From: an uncultured Microcaldota archaeon
GTDB taxonomy: Archaea > Micrarchaeota > Micrarchaeia > Anstonellales > Bilamarchaeaceae
DNA length: 42,804 nucleotides
NCBI GenBank assembly: GCA_903835385.1
Contig: CAILMQ010000031.1
Coordinates: 1-42,804 of the forward strand
Direction: 5' to 3'
The notes beneath the pieces were generated by a model. It saw nothing but the letters and a program-made list of their open reading frames with translations. It was not told where the DNA came from and searched no databases. Position 1 is the stretch's first letter, and the number at the start of each line of letters is the position of its first letter. Of the stretch, positions 24,869 through 32,284 are shown one piece after another. Position numbers and translations under genes: made by a program.

Positions 24869-26299
24869 TCATCCCTGCTTTGCTTTTCTCCTTGCCATGT
24901 GCACCGACTTCCCGAGACCCTCTTCCGCGCTCTCCATCACGCTTTCCGAGAGCGTCGGGTGCGGATGTATTGTGGCTGCTATGTCCTCCAGCTGCGCAGC
25001 CATTTCCACTGCCAGCGAAAGCTCGCTTATGAGCTCGGACGCGTTAGGCGCAGCGACGTGCGCGCCCAGTACGACTCCGGTTTCAGAATCCGCCACGATT
25101 TTGACGAATCCAGGACCGGCGTCCATGGCCCTTGCCCTGCCTGAAGCGCTCAGGGGGAACCTTGCAACCTTGATTTTGTAGCCAGCCTTGGCCGCAGCCT
25201 CCTCGCCCATGCCAGTGCTCGCAAGCTCCGGGTCTGAGAACACCACGAGCGGGATTGCCATGTTGTCAAATGCGCTTTTCTTTCCTGCTATCGCCTCTGC
25301 CGCAACCTTGGCCTCGCGGAACGCCTTGTGAGCGAGCATTGGAGCGCCGGCCACGTCTCCCACCGCGAATATGTTCGGGTCAGTGGTCCTCCTTTGCGAA
25401 TCCACTTTTATGAATCCTTTTTCATCGAGCCGGACCTGCGTCTTATCCAGCCCCAGCTCCTTTGTGTAAGGCTCGTGCCCCACTGCAATAAGCATCTTTT
25501 CGAATCGCACGTTTTTGCCCTTGCCGTCCTTGCCAACCACTTTTGCGAATGCGATTTTGCCCTTCTTTTTCCATTCCGCCACGCTGCTGTTCAGATAAAG
25601 CGCTATGCCGAGGCTTGCCAGTTTCCTCTGAACCTCCATCCCGAGCTCTGGCTCCATGTGGCGGAGTATTGAAGGGCCGCGATATACGATTGTGACCCTG
25701 CTCCCGAGCTTTGCGAACAGCGTCGCCATCTCTATTCCCACGTAGCCCGCGCCCACGACGATAATGTCCTTCGGAATCGCCTTGAGCGAGAGCGCGTCGC
25801 TTGAATCTATTATGAATTTGTGGTCGAATTCAAGGCCTTTCATCACACTGGGGACCGAGCCCGTGGCGATTATCGCGTGCTTGAACTCGTAGTCCGCCGG
25901 GCCGTGGCTTGTTTCAACGGTTATTTTGCTTGACGAGGTGAAAAACGCCCGACCTTGTACGACATCCACTCCGGAATTTTTGCACAGGCCCGCAATTCCG
26001 CTGCTAAGCCCGGAAACAACCCCGTCCTTCCATTTCTGCATTTTTCGGAAATCGAGCTTGGTTTTGGAGGTTATGCCGAGATTTTGCGAGTGGGCGGCAC
26101 TGTATGCAATGGACGCCGCATGGATTAGCGCCTTGGAAGGTATGCAGCCCTCGTTCGTGCAGACGCCGCCCAGGCTGCCCTTCTCTATCAGCACGGTCTC
26201 CAGGCCGAGCTGGCTGCACCTGAGCGCGGCCACGTAGCCGCCCGGGCCCGCCCCGATTATTGCCACATCGCAGTTGGTTGTAAGTTCGCCCACGACCAT
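24869..26299 (-). CDS. lpdA: Dihydrolipoamide dehydrogenase (E3)
   Basis: E3 reoxidises the dihydrolipoyl group of E2 and passes electrons to NAD. The 476 residues show the FAD-binding GAGPGGYVAAL near 16-26, the redox-active disulfide Cys47-x4-Cys52 in GGVCTNEGCIPSK (usually GGTCLNVGCIPSK), the NAD-binding GAGYVGIEMA, the second FAD motif IFAVGDVAGAPMLAH, and the C-terminal active-site HPHPTLSE. No lipoyl domain is fused. It is the last gene of a four-gene operon, 26 bases after E2. GC skew and codon use look like the neighbours. Confidence 0.95.
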   Translation of the reverse strand: MVVGELTTNCDVAIIGAGPGGYVAALRCSQLGLETVLIEKGSLGGVCTNEGCIPSKALIHAASIAYSAAHSQNLGITSKTKLDFRKMQKWKDGVVSGLSSGIAGLCKNSGVDVVQGRAFFTSSSKITVETSHGPADYEFKHAIIATGSVPSVMKGLEFDHKFIIDSSDALSLKAIPKDIIVVGAGYVGIEMATLFAKLGSRVTIVYRGPSILRHMEPELGMEVQRKLASLGIALYLNSSVAEWKKKGKIAFAKVVGKDGKGKNVRFEKMLIAVGHEPYTKELGLDKTQVRLDEKGFIKVDSQRRTTDPNIFAVGDVAGAPMLAHKAFREAKVAAEAIAGKKSAFDNMAIPLVVFSDPELASTGMGEEAAAKAGYKIKVARFPLSASGRARAMDAGPGFVKIVADSETGVVLGAHVAAPNASELISELSLAVEMAAQLEDIAATIHPHPTLSESVMESAEEGLGKSVHMARRKAKQG

Positions 26300-26325
26300 C
26301 CAATCATCCTTTTATCGTCCGTTAA

Positions 26326-27561
26326 TCAGACCATTTCAAGCATCAGCAGCTCGGGGTCTTCCAGGTGCCTTATTACCTCGTTCATGAAGAGCGTCGCCTC
26401 TGCGCCGTCCGCCACCCTGTGGTCAAAGGCCAGGGATATGCCCATGACCTTCCCGATTTTTATTTTTCCGTCCACCACCACGGGCGTGTCCCTTATCCTG
26501 TGCACGCCCATTATCGCGACTTGGGGAGGGCTGATTATGGGCACTGAGAACATGGAACCCACGCTGCCGACATTCGTAATGGTGAAGGTGCCTCCCTTCA
26601 GGTCATCCAATTTTATCTTCCGGGTGCGCGAGAGGTCAGCGAGTTCTGTGATCTCCTTCGCCATCTGGATTATTGATTTCCTGTCCGCGTCCTTGATTAC
26701 CGGGGCCATCAGGCCGTCCGGCGTATCCACGGCAATCGCGATGTTGTAGCGCGGCTTGATGACGATTTCCTGGGTGTCGTTGTCAAAATGCGCGTTGAAC
26801 TTGGGGTATTTCTTCAGGCCGATGACAACGGCCTTGGCTATGAATGGCAGGAAAGTGAGGTGCACTGCGTCTTTTTCCGCCTTCGCCTTTTCCCGCTCCC
26901 GCAGGGCCACAAGCCGCGTGACGTTCACCAGGTCCATGCCCACCGCGTCTGGAATATGCGCCTTGGAGTACGACATCCTGTCTGCGATTATCTTCCTGAG
27001 CCCTGAAAGCGGAATCCTCTGGTCGCCCACTTCCTGGACCAGGACGACCTTCTCCTCCTTTATGCCGACTTGCGCCCCTTCGCGCGTGACGACCCTGTGG
27101 GATGATGCCGTGCGCACGTCTTCGGCGCTTATCCTTGCTCCTGGCCCGCTGCCCTGCACCAGCTCTATGTTCACTCCGAGCTCCCTTGCGAGGGCGCGGG
27201 TGGACGGGGATGCCAGGGCGCGCCTCAGGGCTTCCGGCGCAGGCTGGGGCTGGGCAGGACCTTTCATCGCCTCCATGACCTTTGACACGGCCTCGTGAAC
27301 CGGAGTCGCATGCACGGTTTCGCCTTCCGCGCCTATGGAAACGAGAACTTCACCGACATTTATGGTTTCGCCCTCCCTATGAAATAACCTCAGGATTTTG
27401 CCTGCCGTAGGGGAAGGCAGCTCAACCACCGCCTTGTCAGTCTCCACTTCCACCAGCGCCTGGTCGTTCTTCACTTCGTCGCCCTCTTTGACCAGCCACT
27501 TCACGATTTTTCCTTCGTGGATTCCCTCGCCTACGTCCGGGAATTTGAAATCAACAGCCAT
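26326..27561 (-). CDS. pdhC: Dihydrolipoamide acyltransferase (E2) of pyruvate dehydrogenase
   Basis: E2 is the core of the complex: its lipoyl arm carries the acyl group from E1 to CoA. The start is ATG 27561 (MAVDFKFPDVGEG), the family's usual beginning, with GAGTGAT upstream; the TTG at 27573 is rejected. The 411 residues comprise one lipoyl domain (1-78) with the modified lysine Lys43 in EVETDKAVVEL, a linker, a peripheral subunit-binding domain (about 110-145, STRALARELGV...ISAEDV), and the catalytic domain to the end with DHRVADGAEA. The domain order and length are normal for a single-lipoyl E2. Lys43 is the expected target of LplA/LplB and LipA. Confidence 0.95.
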   Translation of the reverse strand: MAVDFKFPDVGEGIHEGKIVKWLVKEGDEVKNDQALVEVETDKAVVELPSPTAGKILRLFHREGETINVGEVLVSIGAEGETVHATPVHEAVSKVMEAMKGPAQPQPAPEALRRALASPSTRALARELGVNIELVQGSGPGARISAEDVRTASSHRVVTREGAQVGIKEEKVVLVQEVGDQRIPLSGLRKIIADRMSYSKAHIPDAVGMDLVNVTRLVALREREKAKAEKDAVHLTFLPFIAKAVVIGLKKYPKFNAHFDNDTQEIVIKPRYNIAIAVDTPDGLMAPVIKDADRKSIIQMAKEITELADLSRTRKIKLDDLKGGTFTITNVGSVGSMFSVPIISPPQVAIMGVHRIRDTPVVVDGKIKIGKVMGISLAFDHRVADGAEATLFMNEVIRHLEDPELLMLEMV

Positions 27562-27594
27562 GGTATCACTCAAGCCTAGCGATTCTTTATCAGC

Positions 27595-28572
27595 TCACTT
27601 TTCCGCCATTGTTTCCTTCACCGCGGCCTTCACCCTGCTCTTGTCAGGGAAGAAATAATCCTCGCCTGCGAGCAGGGGTATGATGGTGTCCCATCCTGTC
27701 ACCCTTTTAGGGGCGGCCTGCAGGTGGTAGAATGCTTTCTCGTTTATCCTTGCGATTATTTCAGAGGCGAAACCCAGGGTTTTGACAGCCTCGTGCACTA
27801 CCACGGCCCGGCCGGTCTTCCTGACGGATTCCGTAACCGTGTCCCAGTCGCATGGATTGAGCGTGCGCAGGTCCACCACTTCGGGGTTTATGCCCTCCTG
27901 CTCCAGCTCCGCAGCGGCTTCCATGACCATGGGGGTCTGTGCGCCATAGGTTATCATGGATATGTCCTTGCCTTCTTTTGCGATTCTCGCCTTTCCGAGC
28001 GGGATGGTATAGCGTTCTTCCGGAACTTCCTCCTTGTATGCGCGATAGAGCTTTTTCGGCTCAAGGAACACAACGGGGTCCTTGCTTTCCAGCGCAGATG
28101 CGAGCAGGCCCTTGGCCTCGTAAGGGGTTGAGGGCGCGACCACAACAATGCCCGGAAGATGGATGTAGAGGCTTTCGATGCCCTCGCCATGGTGCTCCAG
28201 CGCCTTTATTCCGCCTCCGTATGGTATGCGCAGCACGAGCGGCAGAGTGAACCTTCCCCTTGTCCTGTTGCGCATCCTCGCCATGTGGCAAAGCACCTGG
28301 TGATACGCCATGAAGCTGAAGCCGTCGAACTGGATTTCCGGGACCGGCCGCAGGCCCATGGCAGCCATGCCTATGGAAGTGCCGACTATGGCGGATTCCG
28401 CAAGCGGGGTGTCCATCACGCGCTCCTTCCCGTATTTGGCGTAAAGGCCTTCGGTAACCCTGAAAACCCCGCCGTCCACGCCCACGTCTTCTCCGAGAAG
28501 GATGATTTTCCTGTCCCTTGCGAGCTCCTGGTCAAGGCAGGCATTGATGGCCTGCGCCATGGTGAGTTTCAT
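27595..28572 (-). CDS. pdhB: Pyruvate dehydrogenase E1 component, beta subunit
   Basis: The beta subunit of the heterotetrameric thiamine-diphosphate enzyme that decarboxylates the 2-oxoacid and reductively acylates E2. The 325 residues include GEDVGVDGGVFRVTEGL, TPLAESAIVGTSIGMA (with the conserved Glu that activates the cofactor), EIQFDGFSFMAYHQ, and the C-terminal VDLRTLNPCDWDTV. The length is normal. Its ATG overlaps the stop codon of the alpha subunit by four bases (28569-28572), indicating coupled translation at equal levels. The gene lies 33 bases before E2. Confidence 0.95.
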   Translation of the reverse strand: MKLTMAQAINACLDQELARDRKIILLGEDVGVDGGVFRVTEGLYAKYGKERVMDTPLAESAIVGTSIGMAAMGLRPVPEIQFDGFSFMAYHQVLCHMARMRNRTRGRFTLPLVLRIPYGGGIKALEHHGEGIESLYIHLPGIVVVAPSTPYEAKGLLASALESKDPVVFLEPKKLYRAYKEEVPEERYTIPLGKARIAKEGKDISMITYGAQTPMVMEAAAELEQEGINPEVVDLRTLNPCDWDTVTESVRKTGRAVVVHEAVKTLGFASEIIARINEKAFYHLQAAPKRVTGWDTIIPLLAGEDYFFPDKSRVKAAVKETMAEK

Positions 28573-29648
28573 GGCTTGCCAGCCCCGTAGAATTTTTCCA
28601 TCTCAGCCATCTGCTCCTTCAGGTTGTCCGTTATCTCCGACCAGACGTATTTGAACATGTCGTGCGGGTCGCCTTTGTAGGCTTCCATCTTTGCGACCGC
28701 TTCGTCAATCTGTTTGGAAAACCGCTCCATGGCCCTTGCCTCGTAATTTTTCGTCCAGAGCTTTTTCTTCTGCAGGTATTTCCTGAAGCGCTCTATGGGG
28801 TCGCGCTTCTTCCATTCATTGACCTCCTTGTCGCTCCGGTACTTGGTCGGGTCGTCGGCAGTGGTGTGCATGGACATGCGGTAGGTGACCGCTTCTATCA
28901 GTGTCGGGCCCTTGCCGCTCCGGGCGTTTATGAGCGCATCGCTGACCGCCTTGTAAACCGCGAGCGCGTCGTTGCCGTCCACCTGGATGCAAGGGATTCC
29001 ATAGCCGAGCCCCTTTTGGGCTAGAGTGGCGGAAGCGCTCTGCTCGCTGCGTGGCACTGAAATCGCCCAGTGGTTGTTCACTATGACCACGACGAGCGGG
29101 ACCTGCCACACTCCTGCGAAATTCAGGGACTCGTGGAAATCCCCCTGCGACGTGCCTCCGTCACCGACAAAGGTGAGCATGGCCTGCTTCCTGCCGGCCC
29201 GCTTTAGCGCGAACGCGATTCCCACTGCGTGGGGAAGGTGGGTTCCTATAGGTATGGCGAAGGGGAATGAGTTCGTGCCTTCTGGAAAGTTCATTCCCTC
29301 CTCTATTCCCTTCCAGTACATGAACAGTTTCTCCAGCGGAACGCCCCTGGCAATGTATGCCTGGGTCTCCCTGTAGGTCGGAAGCACCCAGTCGTCCTTC
29401 CCCAGGGCGAGGGCAGCGGCAGCACCGACAGCCTCCTGGCCCAGGATTGGGGCGTATGTGCCCATCCTGCCCTGGCGCTGGAGCTTCACGGACTTGTCGT
29501 CATAGGCGCGCGTGAGGAGCATGAGCTCGAACATGGTTTTTAGAATGCCTGGAGAAAGCTTGGGCTCAAGCTTCTTGTCAGCCACGCCCTTCTCGTTCAG
29601 GATTTGGAGATAATCCACGCTCCCCTCGTAAACCCTTCTCCTAGCCAT
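28569..29648 (-). CDS. pdhA: Pyruvate dehydrogenase E1 component, alpha subunit
   Basis: The alpha subunit binds thiamine diphosphate through GDGGTSQGDFHESLNFAG...VVIVNNHWAIS, the GDG-to-NN signature. The segments RQGRMGTYAPILGQEA and MHTTADDPTKYRSDKE resemble the pyruvate-type E1alpha of Gram-positive bacteria more than branched-chain E1alpha, so pyruvate is the likely substrate, although acetoin or branched-chain acids cannot be excluded. The 359 residues are a normal length. It is the first gene of the E1alpha-E1beta-E2-E3 operon. A TATA box 24 bases before the ATG marks the promoter, and no repressor gene adjoins it. Confidence 0.93.
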   Translation of the reverse strand: MARRRVYEGSVDYLQILNEKGVADKKLEPKLSPGILKTMFELMLLTRAYDDKSVKLQRQGRMGTYAPILGQEAVGAAAALALGKDDWVLPTYRETQAYIARGVPLEKLFMYWKGIEEGMNFPEGTNSFPFAIPIGTHLPHAVGIAFALKRAGRKQAMLTFVGDGGTSQGDFHESLNFAGVWQVPLVVVIVNNHWAISVPRSEQSASATLAQKGLGYGIPCIQVDGNDALAVYKAVSDALINARSGKGPTLIEAVTYRMSMHTTADDPTKYRSDKEVNEWKKRDPIERFRKYLQKKKLWTKNYEARAMERFSKQIDEAVAKMEAYKGDPHDMFKYVWSEITDNLKEQMAEMEKFYGAGKP

Positions 29649-29667
29649 GGTTGAGAGAAAACAGGCT

Positions 29668-29675
29668 ATTTATAA
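29668..29675 (-). promoter_or_regulatory. TATA box for the pyruvate dehydrogenase operon
   Basis: The minus strand reads TTATAAAT, centred about 24 bases before ATG 29648, so the operon message is leaderless or nearly so. Confidence 0.6.
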
Positions 29676-29782
29676 AAATGTTCCGAAGCACGGGCGCGCG
29701 GTTCCGCTGCGTGCGAACCCAAAATACCGCTAGTATCAACGCTTAATAAAAGTTATCGTTTATAGTATAGCGGGGTGGGATA

Positions 29783-30460
29783 ATGGCAAGAACATATTCT
29801 TCAAGGACGAAGCAGGCTATTGTGGCGGCAGCATGCGCCGTGACCATGGCGCTTTCGGGATTCTCGCCGAAAAACGAGACGATACTGGGGCCGGGGGCGG
29901 CGCGGGCGCAGGGTTCGATGCCGTCTTTTCCATCCTCGTCCGGCTCACTGCCTTCTCAGTACGTACCCAGCATCCCATACATTCCATGGTACACGGTTCC
30001 TGATTATGGCTCCTACAGCAGGCCGAAGAGCCGCATGGAATTGAAGATTGAGGAGAAGGCCGGCGAGACGGGCCTGAGAAGCGAAGACGCCGGCACTCAA
30101 GCTCGTGCAGCCCGGGAGCTCGTGAAGATGGGAAAATCGGCCGTCCCTGCGCTCACGGAAGCGCTGAGCGACGGGAATGCCAGCGTGCGGCGGCTCGCTG
30201 CCCGTGCGCTGGGGGAGATTGCCGTTGCCAAGCCGAAGGACCCTAGTGTAATTGACATCGTTTTAGCGCTCGCCGGGCTCATGAACGACGGGAACAAGGA
30301 AGTGAAGGAGTGCGCCGCCAAGGCGATTGAAGACATCAAAAAGGCGCGGGCGCCCAGGCCGGCCCGAAGCCAGAGAAGGACATACTCTGGAAGAGCCTTC
30401 ATGCCATCCGATGTCAATATCCAGCAACAGATCATGGGCGCCGGCCATTTTCCCTACTGA
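29783..30460 (+). CDS. Exported HEAT-repeat protein A
   Basis: The 225-residue protein begins with a shared leader, MARTYSSRTKQAIVAAACAVTMALSGFSPK, almost identical to that of the next gene. It looks like a signal peptide or N-terminal anchor (basic start, hydrophobic stretch). A Pro/Ser/Tyr-rich linker follows (SMPSFPSSSGSLPSQYVPS), then two or three HEAT units at about residues 100-190 (ARELVKMGKSAVPALTEAL, VRRLAARALGEIA, VKECAAKAIEDIKKA). A basic C-terminus closes it. GGGGTGGG lies just before the ATG. Such repeats bind proteins; the partner is unknown. It and the next gene are on the same strand, 34 bases apart. Confidence 0.8.
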   Translation: MARTYSSRTKQAIVAAACAVTMALSGFSPKNETILGPGAARAQGSMPSFPSSSGSLPSQYVPSIPYIPWYTVPDYGSYSRPKSRMELKIEEKAGETGLRSEDAGTQARAARELVKMGKSAVPALTEALSDGNASVRRLAARALGEIAVAKPKDPSVIDIVLALAGLMNDGNKEVKECAAKAIEDIKKARAPRPARSQRRTYSGRAFMPSDVNIQQQIMGAGHFPY

Positions 30461-30494
30461 CCAAGAAAGCGAATAAACGAATGATGTGGAAACG

Positions 30495-31295
30495 ATGCCG
30501 AGAACTTATTCTTCAAGGGCAAAACGGGCTTTCGTCGCGACCGCGTGCGCCATGACCATGGCGCTTTCCGGCTTTTCACCTAAAACCGAGGTCATCCTCA
30601 AGCCAAGGGCGGCCTGTGCGCAGGAGGCCAAGGACAGATGGGAGAAAAACATGGAAAAGATGTACAAACTCGGTGAAATCCACGGCGCCCGCTCAAAAGT
30701 GTTCGTCCGCATTTGCGAGTCCTACCTTGAAGACCTGAAAAGCGGCGATGCGCCCAGGCAGATTAACGCCATGGAGAGCCTTTGGTATCCGTGCACTGCC
30801 GCCACCAATTTCACGAACCGGGCATACTCCGGGGTGATAAGGGCGCTCAAGGACAGGAATTTGAAAGTGCGGGCAAAGGCTTCCGAAGTGCTCGTGCATA
30901 TCCTGGACGACAGCTTGCATGACGTATACGGCATGAGAATCGTTGAGCATCCGGGGCTGTTTTTCCGGGATGCCATTTTTCCGCTGCTTGGAGCCCTGGA
31001 CGACCCGCGCGGGGGGATAGGGATGAACGCCGCCCGCGGAATCGGGAAGATCGGTGTCGATGCAGTAGACACGCTGATTGGAGCGCTGGATAGCAAGGAT
31101 TGGAAGATGCGGAAACGCGCCGCGTACATGCTCGGGACCATCCTGGATAGCGACACCTACCGGGTGGATGAAAGATACTTCTCTGATTCGAATGTCGATA
31201 ATTCGGTCCCGAAGCTCAGAAAAATGAGCCAAAGCGACCCGAATGAGGATGTCCGGAGAGCCGCGGCAAGCGCCGTAGAAAGCATTACCAAATAG
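30495..31295 (+). CDS. Exported HEAT-repeat protein B
   Basis: The start is ATG 30495 (MPRTYSSRAKRAF), which aligns with the N-terminus of the preceding paralogue; the GTG at 30486 adds nothing. The first 35 residues nearly repeat the upstream gene's leader, while the rest differs, so the leader has spread by duplication. The 266 residues contain a helical amphipathic region (EKNMEKMYKLGEI) and about four HEAT-type units (RALKDRNLKVRAKASEVLVHIL, GALDDPRGGIGMNAARGIGKIG, IGALDSKDWKMRKRAAYMLGTIL, DPNEDVRRAAASAVESI). No catalytic motif. Probably a surface or membrane-associated scaffold. It converges with lipA 16 bases downstream. Confidence 0.8.
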   Translation: MPRTYSSRAKRAFVATACAMTMALSGFSPKTEVILKPRAACAQEAKDRWEKNMEKMYKLGEIHGARSKVFVRICESYLEDLKSGDAPRQINAMESLWYPCTAATNFTNRAYSGVIRALKDRNLKVRAKASEVLVHILDDSLHDVYGMRIVEHPGLFFRDAIFPLLGALDDPRGGIGMNAARGIGKIGVDAVDTLIGALDSKDWKMRKRAAYMLGTILDSDTYRVDERYFSDSNVDNSVPKLRKMSQSDPNEDVRRAAASAVESITK

Positions 31296-31311
31296 CGGAT
31301 GCGATAGCATC

Positions 31312-32220
31312 CTATTTTCCCAGTACGCACGCTTTTGCGGCGTGGTAGGAACTTCTCACCAGCGGCCCCGAGACAACGGAACAAAAACCTAACCCGTTCG
31401 CGATTCGCGCGTAATCGTCGAATTCGCCCGGTTCCACGTATCGCTCGATTGGAATTTGTTTTTTTGTTGGCCTGAGATACTGCCCCATCGTAAGGATATC
31501 CACTTCCGCAGCGCGCAAATCCCTCATTGTTGCGATGATTTCGTCCCGCGTTTCGCCCAGGCCGAGCATGAGCGAGGACTTGGTTTTCAGTGTCCTGTGT
31601 CCGGTTCTCGGATGCGAAGCATCCGGGAAACTTGCGCCTGAAAGGCGCATGGTGTCCTGGACCTTGAACGAACGCAAAACCTCCAGCGATTTCCGATAAC
31701 TCGCCCTCGCGTCGCGGACTTTTGGCGTGAGTCGTTCGGTTGTCTCTATGTTATGGCCCAGGACGTCCACGCCAGAACGCACGAGCCCGCGAATCGCTTT
31801 TTTGTCGTTGTTGAAATCAGGGACGAGCGCTTCGACGAGAACACGGGGATTGTTTTTCTTTATGGCCTTTATGCAATTCGCAAAATGTCCCGCCCCGAAA
31901 TCAGGAAGGTCGTCGCGGTCAACGGAAGTGAGGACGACATAGCGGAGCCCGAGTTCCGAGACCGCTGCAGCGAGACGCGCTGGTTCCGTCGGGTCCGGTA
32001 TTTTCGGCTTCGGATTCGTCTTAATTGCACAAAATCTGCAGTTCCTTGTGCACTCGTTCCCGAGCACCAGGAACGTCGCGGTACCGGCTGACCAGCACTC
32101 CTGGCAGTTCGGGCAAAGCGCGCCCTGGCACACGGTGACCAATTTGTATTTCGCGAGCAGCTCTTTCATTTTGGCGCTTGCGGGATTGTAACGGATTTTC
32201 AGCCACTGCGGCTTGTCCAT
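31312..32220 (-). CDS. lipA: Lipoyl synthase LipA
   Basis: LipA inserts two sulfurs into octanoyl groups on lipoyl domains, using two [4Fe-4S] clusters and S-adenosylmethionine. The 302 residues have the auxiliary-cluster motif Cys31-x4-Cys36-x5-Cys42, the radical-SAM motif Cys57-x3-Cys61-x2-Cys64 (CTRNCRFC), LTSVDRDDLPDFGAGHF, NIETTERL, KSSLMLGLGET, and the C-terminal RSSYHA whose Ser ligates the auxiliary cluster. Between VLRSFK and LKTKSSLM there are about 19 residues more than in E. coli LipA (about residues 187-210). They are encoded by two perfect hairpins, and look inserted in frame. A TATA-like ATAAATAAAG lies about 25 bases before the ATG. The likely substrate is the E2 at 26326. Confidence 0.93.
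   Translation of the reverse strand: MDKPQWLKIRYNPASAKMKELLAKYKLVTVCQGALCPNCQECWSAGTATFLVLGNECTRNCRFCAIKTNPKPKIPDPTEPARLAAAVSELGLRYVVLTSVDRDDLPDFGAGHFANCIKAIKKNNPRVLVEALVPDFNNDKKAIRGLVRSGVDVLGHNIETTERLTPKVRDARASYRKSLEVLRSFKVQDTMRLSGASFPDASHPRTGHRTLKTKSSLMLGLGETRDEIIATMRDLRAAEVDILTMGQYLRPTKKQIPIERYVEPGEFDDYARIANGLGFCSVVSGPLVRSSYHAAKACVLGK
31590..31659. repeat. Double-hairpin element inside lipA
   Basis: CGGATGC-GAA-GCATCCG (31609-31625) and TGCGCCT-GAA-AGGCGCA (31633-31649) are two adjacent perfect 7-bp stems with the same GAA spacer. They are bracketed by direct repeats GTGTCCTG at 31590-31597 and 31652-31659. The frame stays open through the element. It coincides with residues absent from other LipA proteins. 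Confidence 0.75.
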
Positions 32221-32284
32221 GGGATGGACTGGGACGCCAAGATAAATAAAGAGCGCTTAGGCATGGCCCGCAGCCGGCATCGTG

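Noticed and set aside
31312-32220. lipA as a broken gene because of its insertion
   Set aside because: The frame is intact, all six cluster Cys and the C-terminal RSSYHA are present, so a functional enzyme is more likely.
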